From the NCBI GenBank assembly GCA_018713145.1, contig DVFP01000023.1:1-53824 (forward strand): DNA of 53,824 nt. Reading direction: 5' to 3'. How positions within the stretch are numbered: the first letter of the stretch is position 1; every line of letters begins with the position of its first letter. A program made the position numbers and the translations under genes. This DNA is from Candidatus Scybalocola faecavium. Its GTDB lineage: Bacteria > Bacillota > Clostridia > Lachnospirales > Lachnospiraceae. The notes beneath the pieces were generated by a model that had not been told where the DNA came from, searched no databases, and saw only the letters and a program-made list of their open reading frames with translations. Of the stretch, positions 23,595-31,056 are shown piece by piece.

Positions 23595-26055
23595 AGCTCA
23601 CCTCTGCCTCCTTTAATCCTTCTCCCCTGACCGTTACAGATACTTTTCCCTTTCCTGTGTTTTTCAAAACCGCCATGGCATGTCCCTCACAGGCTTTGGT
23701 TTTCTTCTTTTCAAACCCCTGGCGGTGCACAGCGCCAGTGCTGCCAAAAGCCAGCAAAACTGCGGGTCCGTGGATCTCCAGAGACAGCTCATTTTCCCCG
23801 TCAGGCACAAAACGCCCCTCATTATCCCTCAAAGTAATATTAATAAATGTCAGACTGGTTCCATCCCCGTCATAAATCTGAGGCATTTTTTTCCTATTGT
23901 GAAAGCCCTGATCCGTCTCAGCCTGGATCCATGCTGCAGGGCCTGTTGTGGAAAGCTGACTCCGTCCGATCTCAACGCCATTTTCATAGGCCACAGCAGT
24001 TAAGGTTCCCGGCTCATATACTGTATTAAACATGGTATAATACTGGGTCTTGCTGCCGCAGTCCAGACGCCCGATCAAACGGTTATTCATATATAATTCA
24101 ACCTCATCACCGCCGGCATAAACCTGGATCATCATCGGCTTTCCTTCCCTGCCCGGATAATTATAATTAAACGTACAGTCTGTAAAACGCCATGGGCCAA
24201 ATTCTCGCGGGATCCCGAAGCGGTCCGGATCCTGTACAGCAATGCAGGGGCCTTTTTTCAGGCCAAAAACGATCTCCCGGTAATAGGACATCGGCCTGCG
24301 GCAGCCGATCAGGGAAATATCTGCGCCTGTATTCATCAGTGCCGGATACGGTCCAACCTCTCCAAGATAATCGTACCCGGTCCATGTAAAGTCTCCAAGC
24401 ACTGCCGGACACTGTAAAATAGCGTCCCAGTTTTCGGCGATCTGCTTTGGATAGGTTTCCGTTCCCACCATGATCCGGTCCGGATAATTTTTTGCATCTG
24501 TTAAATAACGGGCCGTCATGTAATTATAGCCTAAAATATCCATAGTAGTTTCCAGCTTTTCAAGAATATCCGACAGGATCGGATGGGTAACAATCTGGGG
24601 CATATGGGTAGCCATGGCGCCCATAAATACATTCACATCACCGCTGCCTGGATCTGCTCCGGTAATGTCATGGACAATATGGGCCAGCCCGTCTCCCGCT
24701 GCAAAAGCTCCGTTAATCCCATTGGTGGTATATCTGGATGGATCCAGCTCATGAAACTTATCACCCAGCATACGGCTTGTCTCGATGCCTTTTTCCGTGC
24801 AGATTTCAAATATCTCATTGCCTGTAGAATAAAGGATGACACACGGATGATTATAGTCTGCATCCACCATAGCCTGCACATCCTTTTCCCAGTCTCTTTC
24901 AAACACTGTGGAATAATCATAGTCGGTCTTATTTTTCGTCCACACATCGGAAAATTCATCCATCACATACACACCAAGGGCATCACAGGCCCGAAGCAAC
25001 GCCTGAGATGCCGGATTGTGAGCCGACCGGACCGCATTAAATCCGGCATCTTTTAAAAGCCGGACACGCCGGTACTCATAATCGTCATAAGTGGCTGCCC
25101 CCAAAAGGCCTTGGTCGTGATGGATACAGGCGCCCCGAAGTTTCACAGGCCGGCCATTGACCCGGAGCCCATGGCGGGCATCTACGGAAATCTGGCGTAT
25201 TCCTGTAATCATGCTGTCTTCATCAACAGTCTTGTCCCCATCTTTTAATGTCATCCGGACTTTATACAGAGCCGGATCTTCCTCACACCACAACCGGGGA
25301 TCATCCACATAGATAGATTTCCTCAAATGAACAGTTTCTCCCCCTTTAATCCGCACCGGATACTTTCTTTGAAGGATCACTTCACCTTCAGGTGTAGAAA
25401 TCTCCATGACAACCTGCCGCCACACGGGCTTTATATGGGAATTTTTCAGTTTCCCCTCAATCTCAACTACAGCGCCAGAGACCTCTTTGTCCTCAAGATC
25501 ATCTTTTCCGGCCCTTTCCGGCAAATGTTTTTCCCCGTATTCCACAGATTTCGTAGTCATTCTCAGGGAATAAGGAACAATATAGGCCATTTCGCCCACG
25601 CACATCCATACCGGACGGTAGATTCCGCTGCCGCTGTACCACCGGCTGTTAGGCATAGCTGAATTTTTCACAAGAACAAGGATCTCATTTTCCTGACCAT
25701 ACTTTAGATAATCATTGGCATCCACAAAAAAGTCCGTATACCCGTAAACACAGCTTCCCGCCAGGGATTGATTAATATATATAAAAGCATTCATGTAGAT
25801 GCCCTCAAAATGGAACAGGATATTTTTATCCTTATAGTCCTCAGGTACAAAAAAACGCTTATAAAACTTATACACAGCACCTTCCAAAGAGCCTGTTTTC
25901 CCTGCGTTTTTGCTGTTTTTTTGCTGCTTTTCATGAATCATGGCATCATAGGGAAGCGTTACATTTTTCGCATCCTTGCGGACCCGAAACACAAGCTCAA
26001 AAGCATCCAGCTCCTTCCATACTTTCCAATCCTGGTTAAAATTAAATTTGTACAT
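23572..26055 (-). CDS. GH2-family glycoside hydrolase (beta-galactosidase-like)
   Basis: 827 residues. An N-terminal jelly-roll (about 1-155), an Ig-like domain (about 160-285) and a TIM barrel (about 290-600) are followed by C-terminal beta domains. The acid/base is E414 in STGNEIFEI, the nucleophile E533 in GTETYP, and SAHNPAS (344-350) is a GH2 landmark. Beta-galactosidase is the best guess; beta-glucuronidase or other GH2 activities remain possible. There is no signal peptide, so it acts in the cytoplasm on imported oligosaccharides. It is the intact survivor of a locus whose GH42 partner and sensor kinase are broken; no transporter remains next to it. AGGAGG lies 12 bases before the ATG. 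Confidence 0.9.
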   Translation of the reverse strand: MYKFNFNQDWKVWKELDAFELVFRVRKDAKNVTLPYDAMIHEKQQKNSKNAGKTGSLEGAVYKFYKRFFVPEDYKDKNILFHFEGIYMNAFIYINQSLAGSCVYGYTDFFVDANDYLKYGQENEILVLVKNSAMPNSRWYSGSGIYRPVWMCVGEMAYIVPYSLRMTTKSVEYGEKHLPERAGKDDLEDKEVSGAVVEIEGKLKNSHIKPVWRQVVMEISTPEGEVILQRKYPVRIKGGETVHLRKSIYVDDPRLWCEEDPALYKVRMTLKDGDKTVDEDSMITGIRQISVDARHGLRVNGRPVKLRGACIHHDQGLLGAATYDDYEYRRVRLLKDAGFNAVRSAHNPASQALLRACDALGVYVMDEFSDVWTKNKTDYDYSTVFERDWEKDVQAMVDADYNHPCVILYSTGNEIFEICTEKGIETSRMLGDKFHELDPSRYTTNGINGAFAAGDGLAHIVHDITGADPGSGDVNVFMGAMATHMPQIVTHPILSDILEKLETTMDILGYNYMTARYLTDAKNYPDRIMVGTETYPKQIAENWDAILQCPAVLGDFTWTGYDYLGEVGPYPALMNTGADISLIGCRRPMSYYREIVFGLKKGPCIAVQDPDRFGIPREFGPWRFTDCTFNYNYPGREGKPMMIQVYAGGDEVELYMNNRLIGRLDCGSKTQYYTMFNTVYEPGTLTAVAYENGVEIGRSQLSTTGPAAWIQAETDQGFHNRKKMPQIYDGDGTSLTFINITLRDNEGRFVPDGENELSLEIHGPAVLLAFGSTGAVHRQGFEKKKTKACEGHAMAVLKNTGKGKVSVTVRGEGLKEAEVSYENRLVF

Positions 26056-26089
26056 AGTAAAATAAACCCTCCTGCTTACTCAGATTTTA

Positions 26090-26470
26090 TCATCCCTGTT
26101 TAGACAGCTCGTCTGTCAGCCGCAAAATTTCAGGAGCCAGTTTCTCCCTGCGCTTTTTCGTCATACGATTGTACAGGGGATATGCCAAAATTATCCCCAA
26201 AATTCCAATCACACCAATGATAATTCCGGGAATGAACAAACGGTCCTCCCATACCATAACACAGCACATCCCTACCCCTAATACAAGTGTACTGATGATC
26301 CCCAGCGTCATGGCAGCAATGATCCCCGGCTTTGTGGCACTGGCGTCCAAACGGCGCAGCTGCTCCATCTTGCTTTCCTCTTTGGGAACATATTTTTCAC
26401 GGATCTTTCGGATTTCCTCCTGCTGTTTGGCGGAATAGTTGTAATTGAATGTATCGTTTTGCTCACTCAC
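26090..26470 (-). CDS. Small membrane protein with one GMC/W/PG hairpin
   Basis: 126 residues. A charged N-terminal half (coiled-coil-prone, EIRKIREKYVPKEESKMEQL) precedes one pair of membrane helices at about 48-98 with LGVGMC, then VW, then IPGIIIGVIGI between and within the helices. The same pattern occurs twice in the protein encoded at 28786-29154, so the two are paralogues built from one hairpin unit of about 50 residues. I know no named function. The ATG shares a base with the stop of the histidine kinase gene, so it is the third cistron of a response regulator/kinase operon and a likely partner of that kinase. Confidence 0.75.
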   Translation of the reverse strand: MSEQNDTFNYNYSAKQQEEIRKIREKYVPKEESKMEQLRRLDASATKPGIIAAMTLGIISTLVLGVGMCCVMVWEDRLFIPGIIIGVIGILGIILAYPLYNRMTKKRREKLAPEILRLTDELSKQG

Positions 26471-27591
26471 TATCTTTTCCTCCTATCCTTCAATGTAATT
26501 GTTTCATCCATTTCTCTCCCCAGCCTTACAGTAAATGTGCTGCCTTTTCCAACCTGGCTGTTGACAGCGATTTCACCATGCATAATATCAATCACCCTTT
26601 TCACAAGAGCCAATCCCAGACCATTTCCCTGGGTAGCATGAGAAGTATCCCCCTGATAAAACTTTTCAAAGATATGGGCCCCAATATCCTGGGGAATACC
26701 GCAGCCGGTATCCGAAACCTTAACCACTGCCATTTCTCCTTGTGCCTCTAAAGAAAGAGACACTGTCCCTCCGGGTTCTGTAAACTTAATCGCATTGGAA
26801 AACAGGTTATTCCACACTAAGGACAACAGTTCCGGGTCTGCGGTCACCCGGACATTTTCCTGAATATCTGTCTGAATATCCAGTTCTTTTTTTTCCCATA
26901 TTTCTTCAAATCCCAGCAGACATTCGCAAAGCTGTTCCCCGAGATCGTATGTTTTTGTATCCGGGTAAACCGTCTGGTTTTCCAGCTTGTTCAGTTTCAA
27001 AATATTCGACACCATATCTGCCAGGCGACTGGAGGCGTCTGCGATAGCTTTGGCATACTCCTTTCGTTTTTCCTCTGAAAGTCCCGGCTGCTGCAGCATT
27101 GTGGCATAATTGTGCATCACTGCCAGGGGCGTTTTCAGTTCATGGGAAACATTGGCAATAAAATCCGTACGCAAAGTCTCCATCTTGGATAATTCTTCGG
27201 TCATTCTATTAAAACATTCCATAACCGTATTAAAACCATCACTTGGGCCGATCCCCCGCTTCGGGCGGATTCGTACGGAAAAATCTCCATTCATCACTTT
27301 TTCCGCCCCATTTACAATATGCTTTACCGGCCGGTCCACCATGATCTTACGGCGAAAAAAATCAATAAACGTGCAGACAAGACTAAGGATCATTACATTG
27401 ATAAAAGTCACTTGAGCCGCCGGTTTAATCGCTTCCCTTTCCCAAACATAACCGGTCACATGACTCATCACCTGTAAAAACGGGATCATACAGCAGGTGA
27501 CAATAAAGCACATGGTCAAAAAGAATATGCAATAATTTCTAAGTCCGCTCAGGCTGCGCCACATACGCTCCCGTCTTTGTGATCTGCTCAT
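26470..27591 (-). CDS. HAMP-domain sensor histidine kinase
   Basis: 373 residues. Two membrane helices (about 20-42 and 62-80) enclose a very short outside loop of about 20 residues, followed by HAMP (83-135), the dimerisation helix with the phospho-accepting H150 in NVSHELKTPL, and an ATPase domain with the N-box NLFSNAIKF, DTGCGIP and GNGLGLALVK. The short loop makes an intramembrane-sensing kinase likely, which detects events in the membrane itself. Its start overlaps the response regulator's stop by 4 bases. The next cistron encodes a small membrane protein. Confidence 0.92.
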   Translation of the reverse strand: MSRSQRRERMWRSLSGLRNYCIFFLTMCFIVTCCMIPFLQVMSHVTGYVWEREAIKPAAQVTFINVMILSLVCTFIDFFRRKIMVDRPVKHIVNGAEKVMNGDFSVRIRPKRGIGPSDGFNTVMECFNRMTEELSKMETLRTDFIANVSHELKTPLAVMHNYATMLQQPGLSEEKRKEYAKAIADASSRLADMVSNILKLNKLENQTVYPDTKTYDLGEQLCECLLGFEEIWEKKELDIQTDIQENVRVTADPELLSLVWNNLFSNAIKFTEPGGTVSLSLEAQGEMAVVKVSDTGCGIPQDIGAHIFEKFYQGDTSHATQGNGLGLALVKRVIDIMHGEIAVNSQVGKGSTFTVRLGREMDETITLKDRRKR

Positions 27592-28262
27592 TTTAACACC
27601 GCCTTATATCCCAGTCCATGGACCGTGACAATTTCAAAATCCCCACATTCTGAAAACTTATTTCTGAGCTTTGTCATATACACATCTACAGTACGCAGGC
27701 CGGAGGAAGTATCACCATCCCAAAATTCATCCATTAACTGAGCGCGGGTAAAAGTCTTTTTGGGATAGGACAGCAGTTTATAGATCAGATTAAACTCCCG
27801 AACAGTCAGCTGTATCTCTTTTCCATCCAGATAAGCAGTGCGCTCATCGGCATCCAGCAAAAGTTTTCCAATCTGGATTTTCCGGCTGTTAGCGATCTTT
27901 GCCCGTCGCATCAGCGCCCCAATATGAAGCAGCAGTTCATCCAGGTCGATAGGCTTTACCATGTAGTCATCAATCCCCGCCTTGAATCCTCGCTGTTTTG
28001 CTGAAAAATCGTCTCTGGCTGTCATAAATAAAATAGGTATATCCTGATTTTGCTCCCGGATCGTCTGGGCAAATTCAAACCCATCTATACCGGGCATCAT
28101 AATATCAGAAATAATCAAATCAAATATCGTCCCGCTATACATAGCATCATACGCCTCATTTGCGCTGAGGCAGCCCAGCGTATCATACCCATTCTCCCTC
28201 AAGTAGGTACAGACCGTATAATTTAATTCTTTATCATCCTCTACGACTAAGATACGAAACAT
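27588..28262 (-). CDS. OmpR-family response regulator
   Basis: 224 residues. The receiver domain has the acidic pair at 9-10, the phosphorylated D53 in LIISDIMMPG, and conserved FMTA and K in VKPID. The C-terminal winged-helix domain (about 125-224) contains LTVREFNLIYKLLSYPKKTFTRAQL and ends VTVHGLGYKA. It pairs with the downstream kinase and probably regulates the flanking GMC-hairpin membrane proteins. An AAGGAGG site lies about 13 bases before the start. Confidence 0.93.
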   Translation of the reverse strand: MFRILVVEDDKELNYTVCTYLRENGYDTLGCLSANEAYDAMYSGTIFDLIISDIMMPGIDGFEFAQTIREQNQDIPILFMTARDDFSAKQRGFKAGIDDYMVKPIDLDELLLHIGALMRRAKIANSRKIQIGKLLLDADERTAYLDGKEIQLTVREFNLIYKLLSYPKKTFTRAQLMDEFWDGDTSSGLRTVDVYMTKLRNKFSECGDFEIVTVHGLGYKAVLK

Positions 28263-28460
28263 ATTTCCTTGCGCCTCCTTTTTTATATTTTACCACAAAT
28301 ATGTTAAAGTTTTGTTTACGTTTCTCTCCTGCAGAAGATTTTTTGCCGGAACACCATAGACTTATGCCGGTATGGCATGCGCCTGTCGGGCATAATACGA
28401 TCAAATAGGGAAGGATTCCTTCCCCTATCCGATCACCGCGATACCTCACTCAACTTGCGC

Positions 28461-28490
28461 AAAAAGACCGGTATATGCAAAATACCGGTC
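28461..28490 (-). terminator. Intrinsic terminator after the 11-mer-repeat protein gene
   Basis: On the minus strand GACCGGTAT pairs with ATACCGGTC (28466-28490), followed by TTTTT. It separates the two-gene unit at 28524-29154 from the response regulator/kinase operon. Confidence 0.8.
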
Positions 28491-28523
28491 CATATTGCTG
28501 CTGAAATTTTCTAATAACCAATA

Positions 28524-28772
28524 CTAACGCCGGCTGCCCGATTCCCGCTGGGCCTGTTCTCTGGCCAGCCGCTTTTTTGCCTCTTCAACAGACTCTCCTT
28601 CCTTTGTCAGGAACTCATCCACAAACTTATCCGTCATCTTGGAAAATCCTCCAACAACACCATTTTCGATTTTCTTATAGCCGCTGACGACACCGTCCTC
28701 GATTTTCTTGTAGCCGGCAACAACGCCTTCCGCGATCTTCTCGTTTGCTTTCACTAATTTCGATTTTGCCAT
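28524..28772 (-). CDS. Small protein with 11-residue amphipathic repeats
   Basis: 82 residues. Three near-identical 11-mers follow one another at about 12-44: IAEGVVAGYKK, IEDGVVSGYKK, IENGVVGGFSK, with a fainter fourth unit. An 11-residue repeat with lysines, a small GV core and an aromatic residue is the arrangement found in synuclein and apolipoprotein-like 11/3 helices, which bind lipid surfaces when folded. The tail is charged. No membrane helix. The gene lies 13 bases after the double-hairpin membrane protein gene and is co-transcribed with it. A membrane-associated role is inferred from repeat type and neighbour. Confidence 0.75.
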   Translation of the reverse strand: MAKSKLVKANEKIAEGVVAGYKKIEDGVVSGYKKIENGVVGGFSKMTDKFVDEFLTKEGESVEEAKKRLAREQAQRESGSRR

Positions 28773-28785
28773 ATTAAAATTCCTC

Positions 28786-29154
28786 CTATCTTAAGCCCTT
28801 TACTGCCGGGATCAGGCACAGCAAAAGCATGATTCCAACGATCCCTACAAGCATACCGGGTATTAATATATTCCAAACCAGAGTCATGCACATTCCAACC
28901 CCCAGTCCTAAAGCTCCCACAATGCCCAGCAGTACAGAGCCTAATGTCCTGCCGGAAAAATGAATTGCAGACTTTCCCTCCATTTTGCGGCGGACGATCA
29001 GCATGACCAGCAAAATGACAACACCGACCGCACCCATGGCCACGCCCGGGTTAAACACATTCCATTCAGGCAGCAGGCACATACACATGCCCATGGCAAA
29101 TAAAATTCCGCCTGCCACACTTAAAATCATGGATACAAAATTTTTCTTCTTCAT
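28786..29154 (-). CDS. Membrane protein with two GMC/W/PG hairpins (internal duplication)
   Basis: 122 residues, four membrane helices in two similar pairs. Unit 1 (about 6-56) has AMGMCMCLLPEW then NPGVAMGAVGV; unit 2 (about 66-118) has GVGMCMTLVW then IPGMLVGIVGI. The units share GMCM, a tryptophan and PGxxxGxVG in register, and a third copy is the single hairpin of the protein at 26090-26470. I know no name for this unit. Cysteine-methionine motifs at the membrane could bind metal or haem, or simply pack helices. AGGAGG lies upstream of the ATG. Confidence 0.78.
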   Translation of the reverse strand: MKKKNFVSMILSVAGGILFAMGMCMCLLPEWNVFNPGVAMGAVGVVILLVMLIVRRKMEGKSAIHFSGRTLGSVLLGIVGALGLGVGMCMTLVWNILIPGMLVGIVGIMLLLCLIPAVKGLR

Positions 29155-29364
29155 CTCAAATACCTCCTAAATTGTATTGCCTTTCATTTGATGTCTGTAT
29201 TTTAGTTGCAGTATGTTTTCGAATTGATTACAAAATGTTTTTAAATTATTAAAATACTCTGCGTCAGCTTTTGGAAAACCAGACAAATGAACGTTTACGG
29301 ATACAGAGCATCCCTGGAATTAATAGTATCCTTTAGGAAATTATGCTTTTCACAGCCTGAATCG

Positions 29365-29393
29365 TTGACTTTCTTTTTCACACTTGTTATTAT
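29365..29393 (+). promoter_or_regulatory. Promoter of the Rrf2/patatin genes
   Basis: TTGACT (29365-29370), 17-base spacer, TATTAT (29388-29393); transcription would start about 65 bases before the Rrf2 ATG. This is the main content of the 310-base divergent region 29155-29464; nothing else there is convincing. Confidence 0.7.
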
Positions 29394-29464
29394 TAAAATT
29401 ACATCAAGGACATATCATGTTATCTTTAAAATTATAATTGTATTTTTGATCTTCAAGGTGAAAT

Positions 29465-29929
29465 ATGAAATATTCCAGAAAATTAAGCGATACGATCCAC
29501 ACTCTGGCATTTATCTGCCTGGGGGAAAAGGCCCATTTAACAAGCGCTAAAATTGCTGAAAGTGTAAAGACCAATCCCGCCTATATCCGCCAGCTTATGT
29601 CTGCCCTGAAAAATGCAGGTCTGATCTCCAATACCCAGGGGCAGGCCAATGCAAGCCTTACAAAACCGCCAGACCAGATGACCATGCTGGAAATCTACAA
29701 AGCTGTAGAAGGTGAAAAGCCTCTGCTCCACTTGGACATTGATACCAATCCGGAATGTGGCGTAGGCATCTGTGTACAGCTTGCCATTGGAGATTTCTAT
29801 AAAGAAATCCAGGCTGCGGCAGAGAAGAAAATGACAGAGATCACCCTTCAGGATATTATTGATCGTTATTATGAAAAGAAAGAGGGAGTTTTTAATGAAA
29901 CAAAAGATAAAGACAGGACTTGTAGTTGA
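29465..29929 (+). CDS. Rrf2-family transcriptional regulator
   Basis: 154 residues. The N-terminal winged helix has MKYSRKLSDTIHTLAFI and the recognition region SAKIAESVKTNPAYIRQLMSAL, followed by the typical GLISNTQGQ wing. The family's usual three clustered cysteines for an iron-sulfur cluster are absent; only CGVGIC is seen near 98-103, so it may not sense iron-sulfur status. The 3' end overlaps the lipase gene by 35 bases, so the pair is coupled, and the regulator probably controls its own operon. AAGGTG precedes the ATG. Confidence 0.87.
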   Translation: MKYSRKLSDTIHTLAFICLGEKAHLTSAKIAESVKTNPAYIRQLMSALKNAGLISNTQGQANASLTKPPDQMTMLEIYKAVEGEKPLLHLDIDTNPECGVGICVQLAIGDFYKEIQAAAEKKMTEITLQDIIDRYYEKKEGVFNETKDKDRTCS

Positions 29930-30758
29930 AGGCGGTGGAATGAAATGCGCTTACAGCGCCGGAATACTGGATGCTTTTCTTGATAAAGGCATAAGTTTTG
30001 ACTATTGTATTGGCGTTTCCGGAGGATCGGGAAATCTGGCCTCCTATCTTGCAGGACAAAAAGGGAGAAATCTTCGGTTTTATACAGAACATATCCACGA
30101 TAAAGGATACTTTGGTCTGGGCAGTCTTTTAAAAACAGGCAACCTGTTTGGTCTTTCTTATATTTATGGGACTTTGACCAATTCCGGAGGAAAGGATCCT
30201 CTGGATTTTCCTGCTCTTATGAAAAACCCCGCCCAGTTCCAGGTCGTAGTAACTAATGCAAAGACCGGAAAAGCGGAATACTATGGAAAAGAATCCATGA
30301 TCCAGGACGATTACCGGCTGGTCATGGCCTCCTGCGCGATTCCTGCTGCCTGCCGCCCTGTTCAGATCAATGGAAATCTGTACTATGACGGAGGGATTTC
30401 CGATGCTATTCCTGTGGGCCATGCACTGGAACAATGTGAACGGCTGGTAGTCATTTTATCCAAAAACAGGGATTATGTAAGAACCCCTCAGGGGATGCGC
30501 TTTTTGTATTCTCGTCTTTGCCGTAAATATCCAAAAATCATCGAAGCCATCGACCATCGGCATACAGCCTATAACGAAAATTTAAAACAGGTTTTTGATC
30601 TGGAGAAAAAAGGCACTGCCTTTGTTTTCGCCCCCAGCGAAAAGATCCAGGTAGGCACCTATTCGATGGATGAAAAGGCAGAAATTGCCCTCTATGAGCT
30701 GGGAATAAAAGATTTTTTCAGCCGCCAGGAAGAGCTGAAAACATTTTTATCTAACTAA
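29895..30758 (+). CDS. Patatin-like phospholipase
   Basis: 287 residues from the ATG at 29895 (GAGGGAG 6 bases upstream), rather than the ATG at 29859, which lacks a site. Patatin hallmarks: oxyanion-hole glycines GGGMKCAYSAG (13-23), the nucleophile S42 in GVSGGS, and the catalytic aspartate D165 in DGGISDAIP. The family cleaves acyl chains from membrane lipids. There is no signal peptide, so it acts from the cytoplasm. It is encoded with an Rrf2 regulator, divergent from the GMC-hairpin and 11-mer-repeat genes; together the locus looks devoted to membrane state. Confidence 0.9.
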   Translation: MKQKIKTGLVVEGGGMKCAYSAGILDAFLDKGISFDYCIGVSGGSGNLASYLAGQKGRNLRFYTEHIHDKGYFGLGSLLKTGNLFGLSYIYGTLTNSGGKDPLDFPALMKNPAQFQVVVTNAKTGKAEYYGKESMIQDDYRLVMASCAIPAACRPVQINGNLYYDGGISDAIPVGHALEQCERLVVILSKNRDYVRTPQGMRFLYSRLCRKYPKIIEAIDHRHTAYNENLKQVFDLEKKGTAFVFAPSEKIQVGTYSMDEKAEIALYELGIKDFFSRQEELKTFLSN

Positions 30759-30781
30759 TCTTACATACGAGGAGGTGCATT

Positions 30782-31012
30782 ATATATTATCACCCAACAC
30801 CTATTAAGGGGATTACCCTGCTTAAGCCCCATATTTCCAATCATGGCAAACCATTGATCTATTTTTCAAAGAAACGGGAAAATGTCCTGGTATATTTAAG
30901 TAACGCTGTTGAAAAATACTGTAAGAAAACCGGATTTTCCTGGGACGGCCCATTAGTGCAAAAATCCCGGGCAGAGCATTGCCTTTCGGCTGCTCCTTCC
31001 CGGGATTTTTAG
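30782..31012 (+). pseudogene. Small ORF whose start codon reads ATA; tail merges with terminator
   Basis: A ribosome site GGAGG (30771-30775) is followed 6 bases later by ATA, then a coding-like frame YYHPTPIKGITLLKPH continuing through GKPLIYFSKKRENVLVYLS for about 60 codons. From memory the wording resembles small Lachnospiraceae hypotheticals that begin MYYHPTPIKGI, so the ATG has probably mutated to ATA. The end of the frame runs into a bidirectional terminator, meaning the native C terminus is lost. Function unknown. It is possible, but less likely, that ATA is used as a start. Confidence 0.5.
30960..31010. terminator. Bidirectional intrinsic terminator
   Basis: AAAAATCCCGGG (30960-30971) and CCCGGGATTTTT (30999-31010) form a strong stem, with an inner GAGCA/TGCTC pairing. 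It serves the plus-strand patatin operon and the minus-strand valS gene. Confidence 0.85.
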
Positions 31013-31056
31013 TCCTTTAAAGCGCCATGTATTTTATTGAAACGCTTTGTCAAATC

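Noticed and set aside
29287..29550. An 87-codon plus-strand frame upstream of the Rrf2 gene
   Set aside because: It is AT-rich chance sequence covering the promoter and overlaps the Rrf2 gene in another frame.
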